Of a stretch of DNA of 64,000 nt, positions 48,287 to 58,700 are shown piece after piece (the first letter of the stretch is position 1; every line of letters starts with the position of its first letter). Location of the stretch: assembly GCF_027497215.1 (NCBI RefSeq), contig NZ_CP114904.1, positions 3,742,001 through 3,806,000 of the forward strand, read 5' to 3'. Origin of the DNA: Micromonospora sp. WMMD812. GTDB lineage: Bacteria > Actinomycetota > Actinomycetes > Mycobacteriales > Micromonosporaceae. The notes beneath the pieces were generated by a model. The model was given only the letters and a program-made list of their open reading frames with translations, had not been told where the DNA came from and ran no database searches. Made by a program: the position numbers and the translations under genes.

Positions 48287-49057
48287 TCAGGCGCCGTAGC
48301 GGCGTTGGCGGTTGGCGTACGAGCGCAGCGCCCGCAGGAAGTCGATGTGCCGGAAGTCGGGCCAGTTGAGTTCGCAGAAGTAGAACTCGGAGTGCGCCGA
48401 CTGCCAGAGCATGAACCCGGAGAGGCGCTGCTCACCGCTGGTCCGGATGACCAGATCCGGGTCCGGCTGGCCGCGGGTGTAGAGGTGCTCGGCGATGTGC
48501 TCGACGTCCAGCACCTCCGCCAACTCCTCGATGGTGCCACCGGCGGCCGCGTGCTCGAGCAGCAGCGAGCGGACCGCATCGGTGATCTCCCGCCGACCGC
48601 CGTAGCCGACCGCGATGTTCACCTCGGCCCCGCCGCTACGCTCCCGGGTGCGCTCCTCGGCCGCCTTGAGCGCGGTCGCGGTCTGCGCCGGCAGCAGGTC
48701 GAGCGCGCCGACCATCCGCAGCCGCCAGGGATTGCCCTCCTCGGCCAGCTCCACCACCAGGTCCTCGATGATCTGGAGCAGCGGGTCGAGCTCGCTCGCC
48801 GGCCGCCGGAGGTTGTCGGTGGCCAGCAGGTAGAGGGTGACGTGGGCGATACCGGCCTGGTCGCACCAGCCCAGCACATGCTTGATCTTGGCGGCGCCGA
48901 CCCGGTGCCCGTCGTTCGGGTCGACGTACCCCATCTCCCTGGCCCACCGCCGGTTGCCGTCGCACATCACGCCGACGTGTCGGGGCACCGGCTTGCCTGC
49001 GAGCTTCGCCGTGAGGCGCCGCTCGTACACGGAGTAGAGAAGGTTCCGCAGAGACAT
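48287..49057 (-). CDS. cis-Prenyltransferase, short-chain (Z-FPP synthase type)
   Basis: 256 residues. The UppS-fold motifs are GVMCDGNRRWAREMGYVDPN, where E. coli UppS has MDGNGRWA; TLYLLATDNLRRPASELDP; and IRTSGEQRLSGFMLWQSAHS with the final EFYFCELNWPDFRHIDFLRA. The variant MCDGNRRWA and ATDNL/TENL patterns match the mycobacterial Rv1086 group, which makes a short Z-farnesyl diphosphate, rather than full-length undecaprenyl diphosphate synthase. The geranylgeranyl reductase gene lies next to it upstream in the same direction, so the two may act on the same prenyl chain. Confidence 0.85.
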   Translation of the reverse strand: MSLRNLLYSVYERRLTAKLAGKPVPRHVGVMCDGNRRWAREMGYVDPNDGHRVGAAKIKHVLGWCDQAGIAHVTLYLLATDNLRRPASELDPLLQIIEDLVVELAEEGNPWRLRMVGALDLLPAQTATALKAAEERTRERSGGAEVNIAVGYGGRREITDAVRSLLLEHAAAGGTIEELAEVLDVEHIAEHLYTRGQPDPDLVIRTSGEQRLSGFMLWQSAHSEFYFCELNWPDFRHIDFLRALRSYANRQRRYGA

Positions 49058-49088
49058 CACCTAGCAGCGTAGCGACCGGCGGGGCGGA

Positions 49089-50231
49089 TCACCGCTGGGG
49101 AGGCCGATCCCGCGCCGGAAGACCAATGCCGATCATCGCGAGGGTACGGGCGTCCAGCCGTCCGTCGCCCAGGCCAAGCTCCACGATCGTGCGGTAGACC
49201 CGGTCGTCCCGCCGGGCCGCACGCACCGCCGAGTCGACCACCCGGCGACGGCGGGCCAACCAGGCCGCCATCGAGCTGTGTCGCAGATGGGTGCCGAGCC
49301 GACTGCGCAGCGTGTCGGCGTACCGCGCCGCGGCCCGCGCCGGCGAACCGGCCGCCGCGGCGCCGGCCAGGGCCCCGGAGAGCAGGGCGTAGAAGATCCC
49401 CTCGCCGGTGAACGGGCTGATCAACGAGAGCGCGTCGCCGGCCAGCACGACCCTCCCCCGTCCGGGTGCCGGGCGGTGCGTCGAGAGCGGCAGGTGATGG
49501 GCGCGGAGACCGTCGACGGTCGCCGGGTCGGTGTCGGGCAGCAGCGCCGCGAGCCGGTCGAGCAGGTACGCCCTGGTCAGCCCCTCACCCCGGAGCACCT
49601 CGCCGTACCCGACGTTCGCCCGGCCGTCACCGATCGGGAACGACCAGGCGTACGCCGGCCAGCGCGCCCCGGACGTGACGATGAGCTGCTCGGGCGGCCC
49701 GGGCAGCGCCGGCGCGTATCCCCGCATGGCCAGCGCCAGGTGCCGGTCCGGGTTCACCGGGTGGCCGAGCGCCCGGCGGACCACCGACCCCGCCCCGTCC
49801 GCGCCGACCACCGCCCGCGCGGTCAGCTCCCCGTTCAGCACCACCCGGTCGGCGCGCTGCTCGATCCGGCGAACGGTGTGCCGGCGCAGTTCGGCGCCGG
49901 CCGCCACCGCGGCGGCGACCAGCCGGGCGTCGAAGACCTCCCGGGGCACCGTGTACGCCGGCCGGGGCAGCACCTTGGCGACCGTGCCGCCGCCTGGGCC
50001 CACCAGCCGCAGCGCCGGGAGCGGCGGGTAACCGGCGACGGCGTCCCGTACGCCCAACTCGTCGAGGACGTCCAGCGCGTGGGCCGCGATCCCGTCGCCG
50101 CACGCCTTGTCGCGGGGGAAGTCCGCTCGGTCCAGCAGCAGCACCCGGGCACCGGCCCGCCTCGCCGCCAGCGCGGCCGCCGACCCCGCCGGGCCGGCCC
50201 CGACCACCGCCACGTCGAACTCGTCGCTCAC
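49089..50231 (-). CDS. Geranylgeranyl reductase family FAD enzyme
   Basis: 380 residues. FAD motif VAVVGAGPAGSAAALAARRA with RADFPRDKACGDGIAAHALD, and the second FAD-contact motif VVLAGDALSLISPFTGEGIF near 275. These enzymes saturate double bases of isoprenoid chains (menaquinone tail, polyprenyl phosphates). GTG 50231 follows GGAGGAGGG. It is 31 bases upstream of the prenyltransferase gene in the same direction and probably co-transcribed with it. Confidence 0.87.
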   Translation of the reverse strand: MSDEFDVAVVGAGPAGSAAALAARRAGARVLLLDRADFPRDKACGDGIAAHALDVLDELGVRDAVAGYPPLPALRLVGPGGGTVAKVLPRPAYTVPREVFDARLVAAAVAAGAELRRHTVRRIEQRADRVVLNGELTARAVVGADGAGSVVRRALGHPVNPDRHLALAMRGYAPALPGPPEQLIVTSGARWPAYAWSFPIGDGRANVGYGEVLRGEGLTRAYLLDRLAALLPDTDPATVDGLRAHHLPLSTHRPAPGRGRVVLAGDALSLISPFTGEGIFYALLSGALAGAAAAGSPARAAARYADTLRSRLGTHLRHSSMAAWLARRRRVVDSAVRAARRDDRVYRTIVELGLGDGRLDARTLAMIGIGLPARDRPPQR

Positions 50232-50360
50232 CGCGTCGCCCTCCTCCGGCGGTCGCCCGGCGCACCGGGTCGGCTGGCCCGTAGGCCCATCCTGCCCGGT
50301 GTGCGCTCACAATCACCGATACCGCACCGGCAACCCGCCCGACGGTTCCCACCTGCCGAC

Positions 50361-50427
50361 ACCGTTGATCATGAGGTTCGTGGCGGTTTCGATCTCCGGA
50401 GGCGTCGCGAACCTCATGATCAACGGT
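50361..50427. repeat. Intergenic palindrome PAL-8 (GATCATGAGGTTCG)
   Basis: Perfect 20-bp arms 50361-50380 and 50408-50427 (ACCGTTGATCATGAGGTTCG). It lies 18 bases after the stop of the leftward gene ending at 50446; same GATCATGA core as PAL-2 and PAL-9. Confidence 0.92.
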
Positions 50428-50445
50428 TCGAGGAACCCCGGGGGA

Positions 50446-51303
50446 TCAGGCTGGGGTGGTTTGTTCCGCGCGGGCGGCGCGCCACAGGCCGTACAACGCG
50501 ACGCCGGCGGCGGCGACGAGCGGTCCGCCGTCCCGGACCAGGCCGTCCACGCCGAGCAGCCAGCGGCAGAGCGGCAGGTCGACGGCGAGCACCACCACGG
50601 TGACGGCGACCAGCAGGCCCCGGGCCCAGCGTCGCCCGCGCATGAGGAAGGCGGTGCACAGGAGTACCGCGTAGCTGGTGACCACCCCGGCGCCGAACCA
50701 GATCAGCACGGCGGGCACGGCGACCAGCCGGCCGTCCAGCACCGCGCCCCCGGCGACGAGGGCGGGCACCAGCATCAGCGGGCTGTAGGTGAACGCCGCC
50801 ACCCGGCTGGTGAGCAACCAGCCACTGGCCTCGGGGCGGCGCGGTGGCACCTCCCGCCAGGAGATGCCGGACCGGTCGATGACCAGCCGGGGGCGATGCC
50901 GGACCAGGTGCCCGGCGAGGGCGGGCGAGCGGTAGAGCAGCCAGACCACCGCGGCGCACAGCCCGGTGAGCAACGCGAAGCCGAGCACCCCGGGCGCTGG
51001 TGGCAGACCCTGGCGCGGCACGATGAGCCGGCCGACGGCGAAGACCGTGGTCACCGCGAGGATCAGCCCGAACGGTCGGGCAACCGTCCGACCTCGACGG
51101 ACGTGCCCGATCAGCACCAGGAAGCCCAGCGAGCGCAGCATCGCCCAGCCGGTCCGGACCGCGAGCCCGAAGCCCTGCTCCGGGGCGTACCACCAGTTGA
51201 GCAGCTCGACCACGACGGTGGCCGCCGCGGTCACCGCGAGCAGCGAGGTCAGTGCGCGGACGGCGGACGGCCGCCGGACCTCGGTCTCGGCGGCCGTCCT
51301 CAT
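50446..51303 (-). CDS. Polytopic membrane protein of unknown function
   Basis: 285 residues with about seven membrane helices (for example ALTSLLAVTAAATVVVELLN, LLTGLCAAVVWLLYRS and LVAVTVVVLAVDLPLCRWLL). The middle part, VRHRPRLVIDRSGISWREVP, resembles a PH-like cytosolic strand pattern seen in some actinobacterial membrane proteins. I cannot name a family. ATG 51303 starts MRTAAETEVRRP. Its gene lies 37 bases downstream of pckG in the same direction, so it may be read from the same promoter. Confidence 0.72.
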   Translation of the reverse strand: MRTAAETEVRRPSAVRALTSLLAVTAAATVVVELLNWWYAPEQGFGLAVRTGWAMLRSLGFLVLIGHVRRGRTVARPFGLILAVTTVFAVGRLIVPRQGLPPAPGVLGFALLTGLCAAVVWLLYRSPALAGHLVRHRPRLVIDRSGISWREVPPRRPEASGWLLTSRVAAFTYSPLMLVPALVAGGAVLDGRLVAVPAVLIWFGAGVVTSYAVLLCTAFLMRGRRWARGLLVAVTVVVLAVDLPLCRWLLGVDGLVRDGGPLVAAAGVALYGLWRAARAEQTTPA

Positions 51304-51340
51304 GGGATCCGATGATGCCCCACCCGGGGGCGCGGTACAC

Positions 51341-53185
51341 CTAGCGCTGCGGCTGCTCCGCGTCGAGCCGTGCCCGCAGCGCGTCCAGCTCCGCCCAGAG
51401 CACGCCGGGCAGCTTGTCACCGAACTTCTCGAACCACTCGGTGACCAGCGGCAACTCGTCGCGCCACTCCTCCGGGTCGACCTTCAGCGCGATCCGGACG
51501 TCCTCCGGGGTCATGTCCAGCCCGTCGACGTCGAGCGCGTCGGGTGCCGGCACCATGCCGATCGGGGTCTCCACCGCCTCGGCGCTACCCTCGATCCGCT
51601 CGATGACCCACTTCAGCACGCGGGAGTTCTCGCCGAAGCCGGGCCAGAGGAAGTTGCCCTCCGGGTCCTTGCGGAACCAGTTGACGTAGTAAATGCGCGG
51701 CAGCTTGGACTCGTCGCCGTCCGCGCCCTTGCCCATCTCGATCCAGTGCCGGAAGTAGTCGCCGCCGTTGTAGCCGATGAACGGCAGCATGGCCATCGGG
51801 TCACGGCGCACCACGCCGACGGCGCCGGACGCGGCGGCCGTGGTCTCCGAGGAGAGCGTGGCGCCCATGTAGACACCGTGGACCCAGTCGCGCGCCTCGG
51901 TCACCAGCGGGACGGTGTCGCGCCGGCGGCCCCCGAAGAGGATCGCGTCGATCGGCACGCCGTTCGGGTCGTAGTAGTCCTCGGCGAGGATCGGGCACTG
52001 GGTGATCGGGGTGCAGAACCGGCTGTTGGCGTGCGAAGAGAGGTTGTCGCTCTCCGGCGTCCAGTCGTTGCCCTTCCAGTCGATCAGGTGCGCCGGCGGC
52101 TCACCCATGCCCTCCCACCAGATGTCCCCGTCGTCGGTCAGGGCGACGTTGGTGAAGATGGAGTTGCCGCGGTCCAGCGTCCGCATCGCGTTGGCGTTGG
52201 TCTTCCAGTCGGTGCCGGGCGCGACGCCGAAGAGGCCGTACTCCGGGTTGACGGCGTAGAGGCGGCCGTCCGGGCCGAAGCGCATCCAGGCGATGTCGTC
52301 GCCGATGGTCTCGACCTTCCAACCGGGGATGGTCGGTTCGAGCATGGCGAGGTTGGTCTTGCCGCAGGCCGACGGGAAGGCGCCGGCGATGTGGTAGACC
52401 CGGCCCTCCGGCGAGGTGATCTTCAGGATCAGCATGTGCTCGGCGAGCCAGCCCTCGTCACGCCCCATCACACTGGCGATCCGCAGCGAGTAGCACTTCT
52501 TGCCGAGCAGCGAGTTGCCGCCGTAACCGGACCCGTACGACCAGATCTCCCGGGTCTCCGGGAAGTGCGAGATGTACTTGGTCTCGTTGCAGGGCCAGGC
52601 GACGTCCTGCTGGCCGGGGGCGAGCGGGGCACCGATCGAGTGCAGGGCGTGCACGAAGTCGGCGTCGTCACCCATCGCCTCGAGGATCTTCGCGCCCATC
52701 CGGGTCATGATGCGCATGGAGGCGACCACGTAGGGGCTGTCGGTGATCTCGACGCCGAACATGGGGTTCTTCGCCTCGACCGGGCCCATGACGAACGGAA
52801 TGACGTACATGGTGCGGCCACGCATCGACCCGCGGTAGAGGTCCGTCATGACGCGCTTCATCTCGGCCGGCGCCATCCAGTTGTTGGTGGGGCCGGCGTC
52901 CGCCTCGTCCACCGAACAGATGTAGGTGCGCTCCTCGACCCGGGCGACGTCCGACGGGTCGGTCCGCGCGTAGAACGAGTTCGGCTTCTTCTCGGGGTTC
53001 AGGCGGACGAGGGTGCCCGCGTCCACCAGCTCGTCGGTGAGACGACGCCACTCCTCGTCGGACCCGTCAACCCAGACCACCCGCTCGGGGGTGGTCAGTT
53101 CCGCGACCTCACGGACCCAGGCGAGCAGTTTGGGATGGGACGTCGGGGCCTGATCGATACCCCGAACAGTAGCCGGAGCAACCAT
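51341..53185 (-). CDS. pckG: Phosphoenolpyruvate carboxykinase (GTP)
   Basis: 614 residues, normal for the GTP-dependent type. It converts oxaloacetate to PEP. The P-loop and reactive cysteine are in [20 protein letters not shown] near 285; GTP and metal residues in [20 protein letters not shown] and [23 protein letters not shown] 53185 follows AAGGAG; the frame is open to 53464 but carries no homologous residues. A promoter at 53283-53311 and a Crp-type palindrome at 53321-53338 lie upstream, as expected for a gluconeogenic gene under catabolite control. Confidence 0.97.
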   Translation of the reverse strand: MVAPATVRGIDQAPTSHPKLLAWVREVAELTTPERVVWVDGSDEEWRRLTDELVDAGTLVRLNPEKKPNSFYARTDPSDVARVEERTYICSVDEADAGPTNNWMAPAEMKRVMTDLYRGSMRGRTMYVIPFVMGPVEAKNPMFGVEITDSPYVVASMRIMTRMGAKILEAMGDDADFVHALHSIGAPLAPGQQDVAWPCNETKYISHFPETREIWSYGSGYGGNSLLGKKCYSLRIASVMGRDEGWLAEHMLILKITSPEGRVYHIAGAFPSACGKTNLAMLEPTIPGWKVETIGDDIAWMRFGPDGRLYAVNPEYGLFGVAPGTDWKTNANAMRTLDRGNSIFTNVALTDDGDIWWEGMGEPPAHLIDWKGNDWTPESDNLSSHANSRFCTPITQCPILAEDYYDPNGVPIDAILFGGRRRDTVPLVTEARDWVHGVYMGATLSSETTAAASGAVGVVRRDPMAMLPFIGYNGGDYFRHWIEMGKGADGDESKLPRIYYVNWFRKDPEGNFLWPGFGENSRVLKWVIERIEGSAEAVETPIGMVPAPDALDVDGLDMTPEDVRIALKVDPEEWRDELPLVTEWFEKFGDKLPGVLWAELDALRARLDAEQPQR

Positions 53186-53282
53186 GACACATCTCCTTGT
53201 GGTCGACGCTGACCGATCTATGGGATGCACGAGTCTCGGCGCGCGAACCGCGTCGCCTTCGTGAAAACCTGGGATTGCGCTC

Positions 53283-53311
53283 AGCGTAAACCGGGCAGCC
53301 CCCCGAGTCAG
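53283..53311 (-). promoter_or_regulatory. Candidate promoter of pckG
   Basis: Read leftward: -35 CTGACT (53306-53311), 17-bp spacer, -10 TACGCT (53283-53288); leader about 90 bases. Confidence 0.45.
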
Positions 53312-53320
53312 TGGGACTGG

Positions 53321-53338
53321 TTGTGAAGAACTGCACAA
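53321..53338. promoter_or_regulatory. Crp-type 18-bp palindrome upstream of pckG
   Basis: TTGTGAAGAACTGCACAA fits TTGTG-N8-CACAA; one base off TGTGA-N6-TCACA. It lies just upstream of the -35, about 53 bases before the predicted start. Same form as 43540-43557. Confidence 0.55.
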
Positions 53339-53377
53339 GGTACGGCCACGCTGCGGCATCACGATCTGATACCCGTT

Positions 53378-53399
53378 TTTGCGCGCAGTTTCACGCAAA
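53378..53399. promoter_or_regulatory. Inverted repeat TTTGCG-N10-CGCAAA upstream of pckG
   Basis: A 6-bp dyad about 100 bases before the predicted pckG start. It recalls the TTTGC/GCAAA half-sites of actinobacterial carbon regulators such as RamB, but the match is partial. The rest of the divergent gap 53400-53610 shows no clear element. Confidence 0.35.
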
Positions 53400-53612
53400 T
53401 CCTGCGGTGAACCTTCGGCGCCCCTCGATCGTGAGGTGACCGTCGGACGCCCGATCGCGGTCACCCGGAAACCACCCGGCTCCGCCGATCCGGTCCGGAT
53501 CCGCTGTCCCTCCGGTTACGCTCCGTTCATGTCCACCGCGGACGCCGGAGGGCCTGCCGATGCCGGCCGCCCCCGCTCGCTGTTGCTACCCGTGCGACGT
53601 GTCAGCAGCCGG

Positions 53613-53618
53613 TAGAGT
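53613..53618 (+). promoter_or_regulatory. Leaderless -10 box of the first GtrA gene
   Basis: TAGAGT, six bases (CTGCGC) before GTG 53625. Confidence 0.5.
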
Positions 53619-53624
53619 CTGCGC

Positions 53625-54173
53625 GTGGCCGCCACGATGACCCGGGAGCGATCGGGCTCTCCACCGACCCGCCGAGGTCTCGTCCGCGCGCTGCTGGACC
53701 GGTTCGGCCACCTCGTCCACGAGCTGAGCAAGTTCGCCACCGTGGGCGGGATCGCCTTCCTCATCGACTTCGCGCTGTTCAACTACCTGACCACGGCACA
53801 GGGCCTGGAGCAGGTCACCGCGAAGACCATCTCCACCGTGATCGCCGCGACCGTCGCCTTCCTGGGCAACCGGTTCTGGACCTGGCGACACCGCCAGCGC
53901 AACAACCCGGCCCGCGAGTACGCGCTGTTCTTCTTCTTCAACGGTGTCGGCCTCGGCATCGCCGTGGCCTGTCTCGCCCTCAGCCGCTACGGGCTGGGCA
54001 GCATCTGGCCGGACGTGTTCCAGACCCCGCTCGCCGACAACATCGCCAGCTTCGTGGTCGGCACCGGGCTGGGGACGCTGTTCCGATTCTGGTCCTACCG
54101 ACGATTCGTCTTCGTCGAGGCGGGAACCCCAGCCGTTCCGGAAGCGAAGCCTCACCGAGGCCACGGGGCGTGA
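53625..54173 (+). CDS. GtrA-family membrane protein, copy 1
   Basis: 182 residues with four membrane helices, the GtrA fold: LSKFATVGGIAFLIDFALFN, STVIAATVAFLGNRFWTWRH, YALFFFFNGVGLGIAVACLA, and FVVGTGLGTLFRFWSYRRFV. GtrA proteins are thought to move polyprenyl-phosphate-linked sugars across the membrane for glycosylation of wall polymers. GTG 53625 is leaderless. A second GtrA gene follows after 63 bases with its own promoter. No glycosyltransferase is adjacent. Confidence 0.88.
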   Translation: MAATMTRERSGSPPTRRGLVRALLDRFGHLVHELSKFATVGGIAFLIDFALFNYLTTAQGLEQVTAKTISTVIAATVAFLGNRFWTWRHRQRNNPAREYALFFFFNGVGLGIAVACLALSRYGLGSIWPDVFQTPLADNIASFVVGTGLGTLFRFWSYRRFVFVEAGTPAVPEAKPHRGHGA

Positions 54174-54223
54174 CCTACCGCCCATCCCGACCGGCCGGAG
54201 CCGGTCGGCCCAACCCACTGCCC

Positions 54224-54229
54224 TAAGGT
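54224..54229 (+). promoter_or_regulatory. Leaderless -10 box of the second GtrA gene
   Basis: TAAGGT, seven bases (GTTCCGC) before ATG 54237. It overlaps the alternative GTG at 54228, which argues against that longer start. Confidence 0.5.
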
Positions 54230-54236
54230 GTTCCGC

Positions 54237-54959
54237 ATGCGTCTTGTCCGCCTGCTGCCTGAGCGCTGGCAGAAGTTCATCCACGAGGCGCTCAAATTCG
54301 GCATCGTCGGCGGCATCAACACCGTCATCAATTACGCGGTGTTCAATGCGCTGGCACTGACCGTTTTCGTCGACGGCCAACTGAAGGCCACCGTGATCGC
54401 CACCGTGGTGGCCACGATCACGTCGTACCTGATGAACCGTCACTGGACGTACCGGGATCGACCCAAGTCTGCGCTCCGGCGCGAGTACGTCCTGTTCTTC
54501 CTTTTCAACGCCACCGGCCTGCTCATCGAGCTGGGCGTACTCGCCGCGGCGAAGTACGGCCTCGGGGTGACCAGCCTGCTGGCGCTGAACGTGGCCAAGA
54601 CCGCCGGCGTCCTGCTGGGCACGATGTTCCGGTTCTGGTCCTACCGGACGTTTGTCTTCCAGCCCGCCCCCGTCCCGGACGAGAAGAACTGGCACCGCCT
54701 TCCCCGGGACGAGTGGGACACGATGGCGGAGATGGACCCGGTGGCCGAGCTGGCCGAGTCGGTCACCGAGTTGGAGGAGTCCCAGCCGCCGCCGGCCGGC
54801 GACAAGCCGGGCCGGGCGAGCGCGGCGCCGGCCGCCGGCCAGTCCGGCACGCCGGCCCAGGGGCGTCCCGGCGCACTGGACGCTCGACTGGCGACGGACC
54901 TGGACGCCGAGTTCGCCGCCGAGTTCCAGGCCGCCACGCGCCGAGCACCCCGCCGCTAA
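54237..54959 (+). CDS. GtrA-family membrane protein, copy 2, with long cytosolic tail
   Basis: 240 residues. Four GtrA helices (ALKFGIVGGINTVINYAVFN, ATVVATITSYLMNRHWTYRD, YVLFFLFNATGLLIELGVLA, TAGVLLGTMFRFWSYRTFVF) are followed by about 100 extra residues, acidic and Ala/Pro-rich (DEWDTMAEMDPVAELAESV), absent from copy 1. The tail may bind a cytosolic partner. ATG 54237 fits the leaderless -10 TAAGGT. Paralogue of the preceding gene; both contain the motif FRFWSYR-(R/T)-FVF. Confidence 0.87.
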   Translation: MRLVRLLPERWQKFIHEALKFGIVGGINTVINYAVFNALALTVFVDGQLKATVIATVVATITSYLMNRHWTYRDRPKSALRREYVLFFLFNATGLLIELGVLAAAKYGLGVTSLLALNVAKTAGVLLGTMFRFWSYRTFVFQPAPVPDEKNWHRLPRDEWDTMAEMDPVAELAESVTELEESQPPPAGDKPGRASAAPAAGQSGTPAQGRPGALDARLATDLDAEFAAEFQAATRRAPRR

Positions 54960-55007
54960 ACCCCCACCCCACCGCTCCGGCCCCGAACCCCGGTCTGACA
55001 CCACCCT

Positions 55008-55070
55008 GGTTGATCATGAAGTTGTTGCCGCCGAGCACGGCATGTCGGGGCAACAACTTCATGATCAACC
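55008..55070. repeat. Intergenic palindrome PAL-9 between convergent genes (GATCATGAAGTTGTTG subfamily)
   Basis: Perfect 22-bp arms 55008-55029 and 55049-55070, starting GGTTGATCATGAAG. The 16-bp core is identical to PAL-2, 36.5 kb away. It lies between the GtrA copy 2 stop and the PH-domain gene stop. Confidence 0.93.
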
Positions 55071-55096
55071 TGTAGACCGCGTTCGCCGCGGCAGGA

Positions 55097-55669
55097 TCAG
55101 GCCGAGGGGTCGCGCAGGGGCTTGCCCTCGCTCATGTCGGCGAGGATCTCGCGCATCTCGCCGTCGCCGAGCGAGTGCTTGTCGTGCTGTGCCTCCACCA
55201 GCTCGTACAGCTTGGTCTGCACCTGGCCCACCCGGGGCACGTCGGCCAGGACGGACTGGCCGCGCTCGCCGGCCGACTCGATGGTGAGCGTGCCGCAGCC
55301 GAGGAGCCGCTCGACGAACCGCTGGTTCATCGCATGGTCGTTGACCCGAGTGAGCGGGATGTCCCGCCGATCCCGGGAGAACACGCCGTGCTGGAGCAGC
55401 ACCCGCTCGTTGGTGAAGAGGTAGTGCGTGGTGCGCCAGACCAGGAACGGCCAGAGACCGAACCACAGCACCGCGACCAGCGCGACGACGCCGATCACGG
55501 CCAGGGCGACGGAGCCACCGCCGCCCGAGGGGAGCAGGAGCACGCCGGCCACCACCGCGGCGACGGCGAGCACCAGCACGACGACCGGCCGGATCAGCGC
55601 CTTCCAGTGCGGGTGCAGGTGCAGAACGACATGCTCGTCCTCGGTGAGCACGTCTTCGGGGAACGCCAC
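55097..55669 (-). CDS. PH-domain (bPH2) membrane protein
   Basis: 190 residues. Two close membrane helices (PVVVLVLAVAAVVAGVLLLP and ALAVIGVVALVAVLWFGLWP) are followed by a bacterial PH-like domain: TTHYLFTNERVLLQHGVFSR, DIPLTRVNDHAMNQRFVERL, GCGTLTIESAGERGQS. The C-terminal helix reads QTKLYELVEAQHDKHSLGDG. GTG 55669 follows GAGGAGG by five bases. Such proteins are common in actinomycetes with unsettled function, perhaps membrane stress or protein secretion. Confidence 0.87.
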   Translation of the reverse strand: MAFPEDVLTEDEHVVLHLHPHWKALIRPVVVLVLAVAAVVAGVLLLPSGGGGSVALAVIGVVALVAVLWFGLWPFLVWRTTHYLFTNERVLLQHGVFSRDRRDIPLTRVNDHAMNQRFVERLLGCGTLTIESAGERGQSVLADVPRVGQVQTKLYELVEAQHDKHSLGDGEMREILADMSEGKPLRDPSA

Positions 55670-55990
55670 GGAAACCTCCTCGCAGGAACGGACGGGCTGA
55701 CCGTAACCGGTCACCGCACGTCCGGGCATCAGCCGCGCGGGCGGCCCCGGGCAGCCTTCGCGATCTTGCACTTTTCGTCCCTGGTTCGCGCCGTCCTCCC
55801 ATTCGCCGGGACACCCGGGCAAGACCGCGGCCGAGACCGCCGGGCGGCGCGGGCGGTCGAGGAGCCCGGGCGGCGCAGAAGTCGGCGGCGGTCGACGGGG
55901 CCGGCAGCGGAGGCGGCGGAAGCCGCGATCACCTACCGGGACCGAGGGATCCGGGTGAGCGCGCGAAGGCGGCGGAGGTGGCGGAGGTCC

Positions 55991-56866
55991 TCAGCGGAGG
56001 TGGAGGACGTCGCCGGCGGCCAGGTGGCGTTGGCCGTCGGGGGTGTCGACCAGCAGCTGCCCGTCGGCGTCCACGCCGACGGCGGTACCGGTCAGCTCGT
56101 CGCCGCCGGGCAGGAGCACCCGCACCGGCCTGCCGACCGTGGCGCAGGCGGCGAGGTACGCCTCCCGCAGGCCGCTGGTCACCGCGTCGCCACCGGCCGT
56201 GCGCCAGCGGTCGTACCAGTCGGCGAGCCCGCGCAGCAACGCCCGCAGCAGGGGGTCCCGGTCGGTCGCCGCGGCGCCGGCCAGTTGCAACGAGGTGGCC
56301 GGCAGCCCGGTCGGGTTCTCCGGCAGCTCGTCGGCGCGAAGCGTGACGTTGAGCCCGATGCCGAGCACGACAGCCGAGGGCTGGGCGGCGGACCCCCCCG
56401 GCACCGCCTCGGCGAGCACCCCGGCGCACTTGGCATCCCCGATCAGCAGGTCGTTCGGCCACTTCAGCGCCGCGTCCAGCTCCGCGAGCCGGGCCACCGC
56501 CTCGACCAGCGCGACGCCGGCCAGCAGCGGCAGCCAGCCGTACCCGGTGGGTGGCGCCGCCGGCCAGCCGCGCTCCGGGGCGGCCTCGCCGGGCCGGAGC
56601 AGCACGCTGGTCGCGATGCCCGCCCGCGGCGGCGACTGCCAGACCCGACCGCGGCGACCGCGCCCGGCGGTCTGCCGCTCGGCGACCACCACCAGGCCCT
56701 CCGGCTCACCGGTCAGGGCCGCCTCGGCCGCGTCGGCGTTGGTCGAGCCGGTCTCGGCCCGCAGCTCCAGCCGGTTCCAGGGGCCGTACGGGGTGACCAG
56801 CGCGCGCCGAAGCCGCGCCGCCGACAGCGGCGGGCGGTCCAGATCGGTGTACGGCGAGCCCGGCAT
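55991..56866 (-). CDS. birA: Biotin-[acetyl-CoA-carboxylase] ligase, monofunctional
   Basis: 291 residues. It attaches biotin to the carrier domain of acyl-CoA carboxylases. Substrate motifs: ETGSTNADAAEAA, AGRGRRGRVWQSPPRAGIAT (the biotinyl-AMP loop GRGRxGRxW), and LKWPNDLLIGDAKCAGVLAE (KWPND). No N-terminal HTH is present, so it is a ligase but not a repressor. ATG 56866 lies six bases after TAGGCT, a leaderless start. Divergent from the carboxylase beta gene, as is usual in actinomycetes. Confidence 0.95.
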   Translation of the reverse strand: MPGSPYTDLDRPPLSAARLRRALVTPYGPWNRLELRAETGSTNADAAEAALTGEPEGLVVVAERQTAGRGRRGRVWQSPPRAGIATSVLLRPGEAAPERGWPAAPPTGYGWLPLLAGVALVEAVARLAELDAALKWPNDLLIGDAKCAGVLAEAVPGGSAAQPSAVVLGIGLNVTLRADELPENPTGLPATSLQLAGAAATDRDPLLRALLRGLADWYDRWRTAGGDAVTSGLREAYLAACATVGRPVRVLLPGGDELTGTAVGVDADGQLLVDTPDGQRHLAAGDVLHLR

Positions 56867-56872
56867 CCCGCC

Positions 56873-56878
56873 AGCCTA
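56873..56878 (-). promoter_or_regulatory. Leaderless -10 box of birA
   Basis: TAGGCT read leftward, six bases (GGCGGG) before ATG 56866. Confidence 0.5.
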
Positions 56879-56969
56879 CGGCCCACCCCGCAGCCACCTG
56901 CCGGGCCTCCAGGAACGCGCCGGTGGAAGCTGAGGCGAACTGCACAACGGCGGCGTCCTGAACCATCGT

Positions 56970-56975
56970 TATATT
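56970..56975 (+). promoter_or_regulatory. Leaderless -10 box of the carboxylase beta gene
   Basis: TATATT, six bases (CCCTGG) before GTG 56982; the closest to TATAAT among the -10 boxes here. Confidence 0.6.
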
Positions 56976-56981
56976 CCCTGG

Positions 56982-58565
<1,584 letters not shown>

Positions 58566-58616
58566 GCTGACGCCGGTCGGCGCCGGCGGCGCCGCCGTTG
58601 TCGTCGGCGGCGCCAA

Positions 58617-58690
58617 GATCCGTGCAACTTCGGGGAAAGTGTCGCCTCCGGGTTGCGGGAGGCCGCAGTTTCCGCGAAGTTGCACGGATC
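58617..58690. repeat. Intergenic palindrome PAL-10 between convergent genes (GATCC-GCAACTTCG subfamily)
   Basis: 33-bp arms 58617-58649 and 58658-58690 with four mismatches around an eight-base loop; arm starts GATCCGTGCAACTTCG. PAL-3 shares GATCC-N2-GCAACTTCG-N-GGAAAGTG. The longest continuous stem in the window. Confidence 0.93.
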
Positions 58691-58700
58691 AACGGCGGAC

